Shown: positions 18,440-27,680, counted from the stretch's first letter. The stretch: DNA of 64,000 bases from Arthrobacter globiformis (GCF_030815865.1 NZ_JAUSXI010000001.1:2294001-2358000); one strand, 5' to 3'. Made by a program: numbers and translations. The notes: generated by a model not told the origin, from the sequence alone.

Positions 18440-19444
18440 TTATTGCGAAAGTTGTGCTCCGGAGCGCCTCTCGAGTGCGTGTTCGGCGCGTTCGACGACG
18501 GACCGATCGTGGGCGCCGAGGCGCCTGGAAGCTGCGGGGCTGGCCATCTCGCAATCACGTATTTCGACGAGACGCCGGTGAAGCTGTGTTTCTGCATGGC
18601 GGCAGAAGAAGATGAGACGGCCAACGGGTCGGTGCTCGAGGATCAGGTCATGCTGGCCGGAGCCTACGCGGTTCCATATTGGCCCGATCTCCAAGAGCAA
18701 CAGCCTGACACGAAGTCCGAAGGGGCCATGTTCGAGATGGCCTGCCAAGCGGGGGAGAAGGAGCCCGAGGCTGACGAGGAGAACAGCGGCAGTTTCGCCG
18801 ATCCAATACAAGCTGGTGAGGACGGCCGCAGTCGGGCTTGCCGTGCCCTCAACGCTCACCACGGCGCCATAGAGCAACCGGTCGAGTAGGACCAGAGCAA
18901 ACAGCATGCAGCCCGCAGCGATGAGGGTGAAAGCTGAGCGGAACGCGGGTGCGTGCATGTGTGGAATGTTGTTGCGACACACGCGGGCTATATCTAGGCA
19001 GATCCACGTGATGAATGCCGAGCCCGTCCAGAGGAACAATGCCATTCCGGGTTGGTCACCGTAGGTCAGCGGTAGGTTCGGATCGGTAACATCGACGTGG
19101 CTGGCGACAAATCCTGCCGTTACCGCCGTGCAAGCGGCGCCCGCGGCCCACCAGCCCAAGGTGAGTTGCCGCCGTCGTACTTCTGTGTCTGGGACCGCGG
19201 CCAGCAAAATGGCAGTTCGGAACTGCCAAAACCCCAGGAGCAGAGACAAGAGAGTAGCCAGCCCGACGCGGTTGTGACCGCCCAGCAGGGGATCGATGCC
19301 GTAATAGACGGCGGGAACGTACAGGGTGCAGGCGATCGCGGCCAGGATGGTCGCTCGGAACACGCTGCCACGGTCAGGGTCGAGGGCTGCTGGCAGTCTG
19401 AGGACAGTCAGCACCCAGAGGGCGGCCGCAGGGACGACTTCCAT
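18440..19444 (-). CDS. MAB_1171c-like polytopic membrane protein
   Basis: A 334-residue protein with about seven transmembrane helices in the first 225 residues and a cytoplasmic tail ending in a basic region with the HRRLVEIRDCE pattern. This matches the actinobacterial MAB_1171c / DUF6545 type, often labelled putative transporter without evidence. Its ATG overlaps the stop of the ImmA-like peptidase as TGATG, and the two genes are frequent neighbours in actinobacteria. The pair may form a membrane sensor and protease unit; that is inference. Confidence 0.75.
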   Translation of the reverse strand: MEVVPAAALWVLTVLRLPAALDPDRGSVFRATILAAIACTLYVPAVYYGIDPLLGGHNRVGLATLLSLLLGFWQFRTAILLAAVPDTEVRRRQLTLGWWAAGAACTAVTAGFVASHVDVTDPNLPLTYGDQPGMALFLWTGSAFITWICLDIARVCRNNIPHMHAPAFRSAFTLIAAGCMLFALVLLDRLLYGAVVSVEGTASPTAAVLTSLYWIGETAAVLLVSLGLLLPRLAGHLEHGPFGLRVRLLLLEIGPIWNRVGSGQHDLILEHRPVGRLIFFCRHAETQLHRRLVEIRDCEMASPAASRRLGAHDRSVVERAEHALERRSGAQLSQ

Positions 19445-19929
19445 CAGCCGAACACTCGGCGGAAGGCCAGAGGCTCGGGCGTGGTGCCGACTTCATTGTT
19501 GATGATGCGCGTTGCCAGCTGGTCGGCGAGGGCCTCTGCAGTGAGTTCGGCGTCGTCGGTGTAGCTGCTGCGGCCGAGCGCGCGGAGTACATTTACGCCG
19601 AGGTCTGGCAGGAACGCGACGACCAGCTCTTCATCCGATATCTCGAGATCGTGACGGAGGATCATGTGGCTGAACTCGTGCAGGATGATTTGTTGCCGGT
19701 GCCAGATGGATTTCACCGGCGCGTGGAGGACTATGTCGTGGTCATCGCAGATGAGCCAGACGCCGCACAATTCTGACCCGGACAAGCCGGGGAGTTCATC
19801 GACGGTGATGGGCCTGTCTCGTTGTGTCTCCAGTTTGTCCTGGATGAAATGAAGCGTAGTGTCACCCGGCAAGCCGAAGCTGTGCTCCGCCCTGCGTGCT
19901 ATTTTCCGGGCTTCACGATAGTTCATTGC
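19444..19929 (-). CDS. ImmA/IrrE-family zinc metallopeptidase
   Basis: A protein of about 161 residues with the zinc-binding motif HEFSH at residues 83-87 within QQIILHEFSHMIL, and a downstream ELTAEALADQLA segment supplying the third ligand. ImmA proteins cleave Xre-type repressors of mobile elements; IrrE activates stress genes. The start is uncertain: ATG at 19929 overlaps the MpaB gene end by 17 bases, ATG at 19956 is an alternative, and the frame is open to 20079. No Xre repressor gene adjoins it here, so the substrate is unknown. Confidence 0.8.
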   Translation of the reverse strand, partial: AMNYREARKIARRAEHSFGLPGDTTLHFIQDKLETQRDRPITVDELPGLSGSELCGVWLICDDHDIVLHAPVKSIWHRQQIILHEFSHMILRHDLEISDEELVVAFLPDLGVNVLRALGRSSYTDDAELTAEALADQLATRIINNEVGTTPEPLAFRRVFG

Positions 19930-20806
19930 TTCGGCGAATGGGGGAGGGCGGAACATTGGTCGGACCGATCTGACCCAGGGAGTACCCGTTCGGGTACAAC
20001 GAGGAGCCGGCCTTGCCGGGCGTGAAATGAGGCTTTTGTTCAAGCGGTCGACGGCGGCGGATGGCATTGCGTATCGCAAGCCCGCCTTTGAGCGTGGTAC
20101 GGGAGAGCCCTGTGGCGCGAGGGAGGCCGAGCGCTGAGACCAGACGGCTGTCGTCGAGCATTGCGCTGATGATCTGCCCGGCGAGCGGGCGCAGAGGACG
20201 CGGCAGCCGGCCTTGGAAAACCTGGACGGTGGCGTCCATCAGCTGCTGCCCTTCAAGGGATGGTGCGACGTGCGTCTCTTCGTAGCTGTCGAAGAATTGC
20301 TCGCCTTCGGCATAAGTGCCGGGCATGGAGTCGATGTTCATCCTAAATCCCAGCTCAGTGAAGAAGCGAGAGGCGGCGGCGAGTTCTGCTGTTGTCGGTT
20401 GGCGCCAGGCATTCTGCTGCGTCCATCGAATCGGCACCACCAGCAGGGTAAGGAGGACGTAGAGGAAATCGTCCTTGTTGCCGGGGACGTTGCGGTGCAC
20501 GTGGTTGAGGAGGGCGATCATTTCGCGGCCGCGGTCGCTGTCCAAGCCATTGGCGATGAGCTCGTAGATGACGATCGCGGTGTCGTACGAGCGCTTCATG
20601 GGCCGCTGTTGGATCTCACCGTTGGTGTGAAGAGTGGCAGCGATGCTAGGGATGGCGAAGTTTCGGTAGTACGAGAGGAAGAAGCCCAGCTCCATGTCTG
20701 CTGCCAGGTCGAAGAGAGCCATGTTGCGGATGGTGGCTGCCCAGTTATCTGGGTTGGCGGTTTCCTGGCGACGGAGGCTGGCGGCGAGGCTCGCATGGAT
20801 GCTCAA
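19913..20806 (-). CDS. oxygenase MpaB family protein (DUF2236)
   Basis: A 297-residue, mainly helical protein. The pattern NMALFDLAADMELGFF with YYRNFAIPSIA, then HRNVPGNKDDFLY, resembles the MpaB'/DUF2236 family of haem-dependent oxygenases that includes rubber-degrading Lcp relatives. The substrate is unknown. It overlaps the ImmA gene, so oxygenase, peptidase and membrane protein look like one operon. Confidence 0.75.
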   Translation of the reverse strand: MSIHASLAASLRRQETANPDNWAATIRNMALFDLAADMELGFFLSYYRNFAIPSIAATLHTNGEIQQRPMKRSYDTAIVIYELIANGLDSDRGREMIALLNHVHRNVPGNKDDFLYVLLTLLVVPIRWTQQNAWRQPTTAELAAASRFFTELGFRMNIDSMPGTYAEGEQFFDSYEETHVAPSLEGQQLMDATVQVFQGRLPRPLRPLAGQIISAMLDDSRLVSALGLPRATGLSRTTLKGGLAIRNAIRRRRPLEQKPHFTPGKAGSSLYPNGYSLGQIGPTNVPPSPIRRSNELS

Positions 20807-20933
20807 TGTCCCCCCAATCCCACTGCCTGCAAGTTTGCGCTCGAAGGTGGGGGTGCGGCGGCTCCCCAGCTCGGCTGACCTTGTTCCATGGTAGGACTGT
20901 TGTATTCCCGTGGCTAGTCGAATGTAGACAGGT

Positions 20934-21446
20934 CTACTTGGCGCTGGCGGGTGTCTGTTTCGCCAGCGCTTTGATCAAGCCTTTTTCGCCCTGGCGCATC
21001 ATCAGGGCATGTGCCGCAGTGAACGCAGGGGCTGCGATTGGTGTCAGAAGGTTCATCCAGCGCTGCGTCGGACGAACCCGCCATTCGATGTCCATACGCG
21101 TTGCTTGGCCTTGGTTCTCGGCGGTGAGCAGTACTCGCCCAGTGCCGTTGAGGTTGCCGCCGGCATCGAAGTCGATTTTCCGAGGTGCTGCGACCTCTGT
21201 TGGGTGGATGCTGATGGTGAGGGTGTAGCCCAGGGACGCCTTGAAGTTGAGGCAGGCCGTGGTGGCCTTAAGAATGTCCTCTTGCGAGTTGCTCTTGGCC
21301 TCAGTCCGGCTCAGTGGGGCGGCGAAGGTGCAGTGCGGCCACCATTGCGGCCAGCTCATGTCAATATCGGCGATGACTGCCCACACATATTCGGGAGTGG
21401 CTGGCAGGTGCCAGGTGGAATTGAGGTCGAAGAGGCGCGAGGTCAT
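20934..21446 (-). CDS. SRPBCC / polyketide cyclase-like protein
   Basis: A 170-residue protein with the START-like lipid-binding fold pattern: WHLPATPEYVWAVIADI at the start, a conserved WPQWWP, and a C-terminal helix (LMMRQGEKGLIKALAK). Such proteins bind hydrophobic ligands. It lies 127 bases upstream of the MpaB-like gene on the same strand and might belong to that unit. Confidence 0.78.
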   Translation of the reverse strand: MTSRLFDLNSTWHLPATPEYVWAVIADIDMSWPQWWPHCTFAAPLSRTEAKSNSQEDILKATTACLNFKASLGYTLTISIHPTEVAAPRKIDFDAGGNLNGTGRVLLTAENQGQATRMDIEWRVRPTQRWMNLLTPIAAPAFTAAHALMMRQGEKGLIKALAKQTPASAK

Positions 21447-21948
21447 GTCGCTATTTTCGCATCACGACCGGTGCGCTATTCGCGTCGCATTTGGCTGCAA
21501 GCCGGATCCGCGCTGCCGCACGTTCTCCACTACGAAGAGTCAGATTGAGTTCTCAGACTTCAGCCGTGGCCTGTCAGGAAAGGCCAATGGGCCCCTATCG
21601 TGACGTCCTCCGACTCTCGCCCTGACGTCAGGTTGAGGTGTAACCCTAAAGCCGAGGTCCTGGTCCGCCAGAGCGCTAGCACAATACGAATTGGTGGAAT
21701 TCGGACATGCATGCTCTATAGCCGAATAGCCGAACAGCCGCACTTCCCGACGAGAGACACATTTGTTGCAGCGCTTATGGGCTGAATCAGCGCCAGTGGC
21801 GAAGTGTATTTAGAAGATGCCTAGCGCATATACGATTGCAGGCTGCGTTACCGGCGGTCCTCCCGCAAGAGGAACCGTCCTCGGGAGCTATGACAAGCGC
21901 GTAACCGCGACCCCGCCCCGAAGGCGGGCCGGTTGGACCTCAACGAGC
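21447..21948. other. 500-base stretch without a recognised gene
   Basis: Only short frames without codon support or family patterns are seen. A hairpin at 21912-21928 lies just downstream of the DUF202 gene end on the minus strand. Confidence 0.5.
21912..21928 (-). terminator. short GC hairpin after DUF202 operon
   Basis: CCCGCC, a five-base loop and GGCGGG, 20 bases past the last stop of the minus-strand FGE-DUF202-DUF202 operon. No clear U tract. Confidence 0.4.
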
Positions 21949-22311
21949 TCAGGGTGGCGCGCCCAGGAAGACGGAGGCGGCTGTTGCGGCGGCCAGAACG
22001 ATGACGGCTCCCGCTGCCATGCGCATGAGGAACGCCGTCGGTGCAGTGGGGGGGTGATGCAGTGTGCGGGATCGGAGGAGGAAGCAGGCGCCGAGGACGA
22101 GGCTGGCGAGTGCTGCGGCCGCGACGGTTAGTCCGAGTGCTGTGCTGGTGGATTCCCTGGCCTGCGAGAGGGACAGGATCCAGGAACGGAAGATAAAAAT
22201 ATCGGCCACAAACAAACTCAGAAGAGTTCTCCGCCAAGCAAGGAAGGTGCGCTCAGGCTGCAGGCCAGGGTCGCGTGAATCTGCGTTGACGCCTCGTGCT
22301 GGTGAACTCAC
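21949..22311 (-). CDS. DUF202 membrane protein (second copy)
   Basis: A 120-residue protein starting at a GTG that overlaps the upstream stop (GTGA). PERTFLAWRRTLLSL is the DUF202 signature, followed by three hydrophobic helices. It is the second of two DUF202 genes in tandem. The family (YidH-like) has no established biochemical role. Confidence 0.8.
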   Translation of the reverse strand: MSSPARGVNADSRDPGLQPERTFLAWRRTLLSLFVADIFIFRSWILSLSQARESTSTALGLTVAAAALASLVLGACFLLRSRTLHHPPTAPTAFLMRMAAGAVIVLAAATAASVFLGAPP

Positions 22312-22679
22312 GGCGCGAGGATGATCAGGACCCCGAAGGCCAGGGCAACGGCGGTAACAACGGCTGTCATGGCGATCAGAAGCCAGGCGTGGGGCAGTTC
22401 CCGTTTTGCCCGCATGGCTTGTTCCTGCATGGCCCATCTCCGGTATGCCTCCACGGCAAGCAGCGCTCCGACAACGGCCAGGAGCAGGCAAAGCGCGATG
22501 CGGACAGGGGGTGGTGCGATTTCAGGGGTGAGTTGGTCGACGGCGATTGTGCCGGCGATGATGGCAAGCGCGGTCCTGATCCAGGCAAGGAAGGTCCGCT
22601 CGTTTGCGAGCGAGAACCGGTAATCGGGCATCTCCCCCTCGCGCCGCCAGGAAGGCTCTTTGGTGAGCAGCTTCTTCAT
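22308..22679 (-). CDS. DUF202 / YidH-family membrane protein
   Basis: A 123-residue protein with the DUF202 motif NERTFLAWIRTALAII and three transmembrane helices. Its ATG overlaps the stop of the formylglycine-generating enzyme gene by ATGA, so the sulfatase activator and two DUF202 proteins are made from one coupled transcript. The constant link to the FGE gene is the only clue to function here. Confidence 0.82.
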   Translation of the reverse strand: MKKLLTKEPSWRREGEMPDYRFSLANERTFLAWIRTALAIIAGTIAVDQLTPEIAPPPVRIALCLLLAVVGALLAVEAYRRWAMQEQAMRAKRELPHAWLLIAMTAVVTAVALAFGVLIILAP

Positions 22680-23710
22680 TGGGCTTGAGTCTCGTTCTCT
22701 GTGTACACGGCTACGGTTCTGAAGCCGCAGTTGCCGCTGGATGAATCAGGGGTGTTGGCGGTGCGGGCGGCCACCCGGTAGCGGTTGCAGTAGGAGTCAT
22801 GGCAGAGGTAGGAGCCTCCCCGCATGACGCGTCCCGCGCCCTTAGCTGGACCTTGCGGGTTGTCCCTTGGGGAAGTGCGGTAGTAGTGAGGAAGGAACCA
22901 ATCGCTGCACCATTCCCAGACGTTGCCAGCGACTTCGTAGAGTCCGTAGCCATTGGACGGGAAGCTTTTGACCGGTGCTGTGCCGAGGTAGCCGTCGTCG
23001 GCGGTATTCCTGGTGGGGAACGTTCCTTGCCATATGTTGGTGCGGAATTCGCCGTCGGGAGTGAGGTCATCGCCCCAGGCAAAGCGTTTCCCGGTGAGCC
23101 CGCCGCGGGCGGCGTATTCCCATTCGGCCTCGGTAGGTAAGCGCCTGCCCGCCCATTCGCAGTAATTGAGGGCATCGGTGTGGGATACGTGCACTACGGG
23201 GTGGTGGGGGACGTCAGCCCAATAGGAATCAGGTCCGCCGGGGTGGGCCCAGTCAGCGCCCCGCACGTTCAGCCACCAGGGCGCCCCCGATGCTGCACCG
23301 ACAATGTCACTCCTAGGGGCTCGTACGAGCAGATGGAAAACCGCTGATGTACCGAATTGTTCGGCCTCCGTGCGGTAGCCCGTACTTTGAGTGAACCGGG
23401 CAAACATTTGGTTTGTTACGGCCGTCGCATCAATTCGGAACGCGTCTAGGTGGACATTGTGCACAGGTGATTCGCCGTCGGAGGGGTAGCCCTCGCCGAA
23501 CGCGTCACCCATGGCAAACACTCCGCCGGAAATCAACACATCCTCATGCGGAGCCTGAAAGCTGCCACCCTCGCCGGACCGGACGCCGTCAAGCTGCAGC
23601 GGGCGGGCAACTGCTTGTGCCGCCGGTAGCTGTCCGCGGCTTTCCTCGTTGCGCGCGGGCGCACGGGAGGCGGAGCAACAGTGGGATGATGCCTGATTTT
23701 GTGGTGCCAT
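22676..23710 (-). CDS. formylglycine-generating enzyme (SUMF1-like), sulfatase activator
   Basis: A 344-residue protein that oxidises the active-site cysteine of sulfatases to formylglycine in the cytoplasm. The copper-binding catalytic pair is C303 and C308 in GGSYLCHDSYCNRYR, as in bacterial and human FGE. Other family blocks are ISGGVFAMGD, GRRLPTEAEWEYAARGG and GNVWEWCSDW. The first 50 residues are a loose extension. The gene starts with GAGAAA before the ATG and is transcribed away from the PadR and sulfatase genes through a promoter region holding two direct repeats. The sulfatase encoded at 24518 is its evident client. Confidence 0.93.
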   Translation of the reverse strand: MAPQNQASSHCCSASRAPARNEESRGQLPAAQAVARPLQLDGVRSGEGGSFQAPHEDVLISGGVFAMGDAFGEGYPSDGESPVHNVHLDAFRIDATAVTNQMFARFTQSTGYRTEAEQFGTSAVFHLLVRAPRSDIVGAASGAPWWLNVRGADWAHPGGPDSYWADVPHHPVVHVSHTDALNYCEWAGRRLPTEAEWEYAARGGLTGKRFAWGDDLTPDGEFRTNIWQGTFPTRNTADDGYLGTAPVKSFPSNGYGLYEVAGNVWEWCSDWFLPHYYRTSPRDNPQGPAKGAGRVMRGGSYLCHDSYCNRYRVAARTANTPDSSSGNCGFRTVAVYTENETQAQ

Positions 23711-23762
23711 GATGATTTCTCACTCAAGCGTCGGTGGTAGGCGTTGGAAAAATTGTAGCAAT

Positions 23763-23807
23763 GCATTCCACTTGTGTCATTGACGAAGCATTCTACTTGT
23801 GTCATTG
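23763..23807. repeat. two near-identical 20-base direct repeats, candidate PadR operator
   Basis: GCATTCCACTTGTGTCATTG at 23763-23782 recurs at 23788-23807 with one mismatch, a 25-base period. Both lie in the divergent promoter region between the FGE and PadR genes. The position fits a regulator binding two sites to control both directions. Confidence 0.7.
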
Positions 23808-23863
23808 TTTTTTCTATCAGCCGTGACCTCAGTCACGGACACATGCCGCCAATGGAGTCAGAC

Positions 23864-24478
23864 ATGAAGCTTGAATACATCCTGCTGGGAGTCCTGCTGG
23901 AGCACCCGAGCACTGGCTACGAACTCAAGAAGTTCCTCGACACCCACGGCAGGTTCCTGCGCTCCAACACTCAGATGAGCCAGGTCTACCGCTCCCTCGG
24001 CTCCATGGAGAAGCAAGGCTGGGTCACTCACAGCGTGGACCCCCGCCCGGGTGCCCAGGACGCGAAAACCTACCGGGTCACTGACGAGGGAGCCACCGTG
24101 TTCCTGGACTGGCTCACCGGCCCATACCACCCGCCCACCCGGTTCCAGGACCCGGAGCTGACCGTCCGGCTCAGCTTTAGCGGCTTCATGAGCGCTGAGC
24201 AGCTGCTGCGGATCCTCGACGTTGAAATTGAGACACGCCAGGCTGAAATCGCCCGCTTCCGGAACCGGGACCGCCGCGAAGCGTGGGCGCCCACCATTGC
24301 CTTCGACACCGAGCTTGCCGAGGCAGTGGGGGATCGGCTGCACCTTATGGGAGCCAGCGCCGTCGACGCCCACGTTGCCGCCCTGACCGAACTGCGCAAG
24401 GACCTCCTGGACGGTCGCCTGTCCTCGCGCTCACTCACCTCACTGCCGGCGGAGCTGTCCACCAGCGATTCCCGTTGA
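23864..24478 (+). CDS. PadR-family transcriptional regulator
   Basis: About 204 residues. The N-terminal winged helix has the PadR pattern EYILLGVLLEHPSTGYEL, then SQVYRSLGSMEKQGWV; the C-terminal part is a Vir_act_alpha-like helical domain used for dimerisation. The start at 23864 has GGAG six bases before it; longer in-frame starts reach back into the repeats. It lies 39 bases before the sulfatase gene on the same strand and likely senses a sulfated or glycosidic substrate or its product. Confidence 0.88.
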   Translation: MKLEYILLGVLLEHPSTGYELKKFLDTHGRFLRSNTQMSQVYRSLGSMEKQGWVTHSVDPRPGAQDAKTYRVTDEGATVFLDWLTGPYHPPTRFQDPELTVRLSFSGFMSAEQLLRILDVEIETRQAEIARFRNRDRREAWAPTIAFDTELAEAVGDRLHLMGASAVDAHVAALTELRKDLLDGRLSSRSLTSLPAELSTSDSR

Positions 24479-24517
24479 AGCTGCCCTTCGGCCGAAAAAC
24501 AACCTGAAAGGAACACG

Positions 24518-26281
24518 ATGAGGGCCATCATCCTCATGTTCGACAGCCTGAACAGGCACATGCTCTCGCCCTACGCCGACACGATCGTGGACGCCCCCAA
24601 CTTTGCCCGGCTCGCGGCCAAGTCTGTCACCTTCGAAAACTTCTACGCCGGCTCCATGCCGTGCATGCCCGCACGGCGGGAGATGCACACCGGCCGTTAC
24701 AACTTCCTGCACCGCAGCTGGGGCCCGCTGGAACCGTTCGATGATTCCATGCCGCAGATGCTCGGCCAGGCCGGCGTCCACACTCACCTCGTGTCCGACC
24801 ATCCGCACTACTGGGAGGACGGGGGAGCCACCTACCATCCCCGGTACACCACTTGGGAGTTCTTCCGCGGCCAGGAGGGCGACCCCTGGAAGGGCGTTGT
24901 GAACCCCGCCGGGGCCGGCCAGGACTGGCGGGCCGGAATGAAGCGTCAGGACCTGATCAACCGCAGCTACATGCCCACTGAGGCCGAGCATTCACAGACC
25001 CGCACCGTGGACGCGGGCATGCACTTCATCGACATCAATCACGCTGCGGACCGGTGGATGCTGCAGATCGAACTCTTCGACCCGCACGAGCCCTTCTTCA
25101 CCCACGAAACCTACAAGGCCATGTACCCCCACAGCTATGACGGTCCCGAGTTCGACTGGCCCGGATATGAAAAAGTCACCGAACCCCAGGACCAGGTCGA
25201 GCACGCCCGTTACGAGTACGCCGCACTGGTCTCGATGTGCGATAAGTCGCTGGGCCGGGTCCTGGACGCCATGGACAAGTACGACATGTGGAAAGACACG
25301 CTGCTGCTGGTTAACACTGACCACGGCTTCCTGCTCGGCGAACATGGCTGGTGGGCCAAATCGGTCCAGCCCTGGTTCAACGAACTCGTACACCTGCCGA
25401 TGTTCCTTTGGGATCCCCGCACCGGCGGCCAGGACGACCGCCGCGGCGCCTTGGCCCAGACCATTGACATCGCTCCAACTATGCTGCGGTACTTCGGCGT
25501 CGAACCGACACCGGATATGCAGGGCCAGGACCTCGCCGCCGTCCTGAAGGACGACTCCCAGGTGCGCGAAGCAGCACTGTTCGGGATCCACGGCGGCCAC
25601 GTCAACGTCACTGACGGCCGCTACGTCTATATGCGCGCGGCCGCGGATCCTGCCAACGCACCGCTCGAGGACTACACCCTCATGCCAACCCATATGCGGT
25701 CAAGGTTCGGCGTCGCCGAACTCGAGCAGTGGGAACCAGCCCCACCGTTCCCGTTCACCAAGGGCCTGCGCACCATGAGGGTGGAGACGACATCCTTCAT
25801 GAATCCCTGGGCCCACGGAACGCTCCTGTTCGACCTTGAAACCGACCCGGGACAGGAGCATCCAATCACGGATGATGAACTCGAGCTGCGCATGCTGCGC
25901 CTGCTCGCGGACCTGATGCACGCCAGTGATTCCCCCCGCAGCCAGTTCACCCGGCTCGGAATTCCTTTCGACAGCGCCCCCGGCCTGGAACATCTCCTGG
26001 TGCGCCGGCAGGCAGAGAGGGCAGCAGCAGCCCTTGAGCCGCTGCCGCCGCTCGAGGGTTTCCCTGCTAACGGGTCGGCCCTGAACAGCCCGATCCTGGA
26101 ACTCCTGCAGGACCCGCAGTGCCGCGACACCCTCGGAAGTCACCTGCCGCATCTCGTCACCACCGAGCTGGTCAACATCCCCGCCCAGCTCAGCCTCTAC
26201 CAGCTGGCGAAGGTCACTCCCATCCCGGTCGCCCTGCTGACACAACTGGCCGAAGAACTGGTCCCCGTTCCCACCGCCTAA
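24518..26281 (+). CDS. Cys-type sulfatase
   Basis: A 587-residue S1-type sulfatase, cytoplasmic as no signal peptide is visible. The activation motif CxPxR is C49-M-P-A-R53, so the enzyme needs the FGE encoded nearby. Metal ligands are likely D9 and the D268-H269 pair in NTDHGFLLGEH, with K281 near. An AAAGGAA site precedes the ATG. The C-terminal 150 residues form an extra domain. Context (GH3 glycosidase, MFS porter) suggests a sulfated sugar or aryl glycoside as substrate; sequence alone does not tell. Confidence 0.9.
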   Translation: MRAIILMFDSLNRHMLSPYADTIVDAPNFARLAAKSVTFENFYAGSMPCMPARREMHTGRYNFLHRSWGPLEPFDDSMPQMLGQAGVHTHLVSDHPHYWEDGGATYHPRYTTWEFFRGQEGDPWKGVVNPAGAGQDWRAGMKRQDLINRSYMPTEAEHSQTRTVDAGMHFIDINHAADRWMLQIELFDPHEPFFTHETYKAMYPHSYDGPEFDWPGYEKVTEPQDQVEHARYEYAALVSMCDKSLGRVLDAMDKYDMWKDTLLLVNTDHGFLLGEHGWWAKSVQPWFNELVHLPMFLWDPRTGGQDDRRGALAQTIDIAPTMLRYFGVEPTPDMQGQDLAAVLKDDSQVREAALFGIHGGHVNVTDGRYVYMRAAADPANAPLEDYTLMPTHMRSRFGVAELEQWEPAPPFPFTKGLRTMRVETTSFMNPWAHGTLLFDLETDPGQEHPITDDELELRMLRLLADLMHASDSPRSQFTRLGIPFDSAPGLEHLLVRRQAERAAAALEPLPPLEGFPANGSALNSPILELLQDPQCRDTLGSHLPHLVTTELVNIPAQLSLYQLAKVTPIPVALLTQLAEELVPVPTA

Positions 26282-26326
26282 GCTCTACCACTCACCCCAC
26301 CCTGCCAACGTAGACAGGACATTCCC

Positions 26327-27676
26327 ATGGCAACCCAAACCACCCCACCCAGCGACACCGTCGAAGGTGCCGTCAAGGCACACAAAGTTCCCCACCGCTG
26401 GAGCAACCTCGCCGTCCTCACCGGTGTCACCGTCGTCGACAACACCGAGGCAGGCCTCAGCGCCACGCTCTTCCCGACCATCGCCGCGGCCCTGAAACTG
26501 CAAAGCAGCCACCTTGGGCTCCTGGCCGCGCTCGGAAAGCTTGTAGCTGTCCCCGCCGGACCCGCATGGGCCTGGCTCGCCGGAAAAATCGGCCGGCGCA
26601 ACGCTCTCATAGCCACCACCCTCACCGGCGGTGCCTTCGGGATCGCAGCCGGATTCTCACAGGACTTCGTCCAGCTGCTGATCTTCAACACCCTGATGTC
26701 CGCGGCCATCATCGGCGGCAGCCCCATCGCAAACGCCATCATCGCCGACTCCTTTGATGACAGCCTGCGCGGCAGGGCAGCCGGCTACTTCTACGGCTTC
26801 ATGAGCCTCATCAGCTCCTTCATCGCCCCCCTCATCGCCCTGTTCACAGGCTTCACCGACGGCTGGCGGTACGGCATGTGGACCATCGGCGGTATCTGCA
26901 TCCTGGCCGGGCTGCTCGTTGCCCTCCTGCTCAAGGACCCCGGCGTCGGCGCCTCTGAAAAGCAGCTGGCCGACCTCAAAGGCCGCGAGCAGCTCGCCCC
27001 GAAGGTCACCGCCCGCTCCGTCCTCTCACTCTTCCGCATCCCGAGCTTCTCCGTGATGATGCTCTCCCGACTGCTCTCCGGGCACCTGCTGATCACGATC
27101 TTCGGAATCCAGTTCCTCGTCGTCGAGCGGGGCTTCACTAACGCTGTCGCCGCCATCGTTCTCGTGCCCTTCGGCCTGGGCTACTTTGCGGGCACCGTCG
27201 GCGGAGGCTGGCTTGTCGCCGTCCTGGACCGCGTCCTGCCCGACCGCGGCCGCATCGCCTACCTCCAAGGCGCCCAGATCCTCTTCGCCGCAGTCGCGTT
27301 CTTCGCCACCCAATACGACTATGACAACATCGGCATCTACGGCGCCTTCTGGGCCCTCCTCGGCTTCGCCCAGGGCGCCAACCCGCCAGCGAACCGTCCC
27401 ATCGTCGCCGGCGTCGTACTGCCCGAACTCCGTGGCCAGGCCTTCGCCATCTTCCTGACAGTGTTCGAGACCATTGGCTGGGCCGTATTCTCCCTCGGAG
27501 CTGGCGCACTTGCCTCAACGCTCGGCATCCAGACAGTCTTCCTCTGGACCCTTGTCATCCTCATGCTCGTCAATGCCGCCGTCCTCACCATCCTCTACTT
27601 CTGCTACCCCCGGGACGTCGCCCGGGTCAGCGCAACCTTGGAACAACGCCGCCAGGAAGCCCTGGATCAGGACTAA
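26327..27676 (+). CDS. MFS transporter
   Basis: A 449-residue protein with about twelve transmembrane helices. The loop after helix 2 reads AGKIGRRNALI, the usual MFS loop motif, and the central loop lies near residues 205-235. It starts 45 bases after the sulfatase and ends before a strong hairpin at 27681, so regulator, sulfatase and porter form one unit. It probably imports the sulfated substrate or exports a product. Confidence 0.85.
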   Translation: MATQTTPPSDTVEGAVKAHKVPHRWSNLAVLTGVTVVDNTEAGLSATLFPTIAAALKLQSSHLGLLAALGKLVAVPAGPAWAWLAGKIGRRNALIATTLTGGAFGIAAGFSQDFVQLLIFNTLMSAAIIGGSPIANAIIADSFDDSLRGRAAGYFYGFMSLISSFIAPLIALFTGFTDGWRYGMWTIGGICILAGLLVALLLKDPGVGASEKQLADLKGREQLAPKVTARSVLSLFRIPSFSVMMLSRLLSGHLLITIFGIQFLVVERGFTNAVAAIVLVPFGLGYFAGTVGGGWLVAVLDRVLPDRGRIAYLQGAQILFAAVAFFATQYDYDNIGIYGAFWALLGFAQGANPPANRPIVAGVVLPELRGQAFAIFLTVFETIGWAVFSLGAGALASTLGIQTVFLWTLVILMLVNAAVLTILYFCYPRDVARVSATLEQRRQEALDQD

Positions 27677-27680
27677 CAAC

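Noticed and set aside
18057..18554. Minus-strand frame between DUF4192 and the MAB_1171c-like gene
   Set aside because: One hydrophobic stretch is present, but there is no start signal, and most of the frame overlaps known genes.
22711..23175. 154-codon frame within the FGE gene
   Set aside because: Fully contained in the FGE gene in another frame, low complexity, no start signal.
24992..25693. 233-codon minus-strand frame opposite the sulfatase
   Set aside because: Antisense shadow of a gene with a clear catalytic motif.
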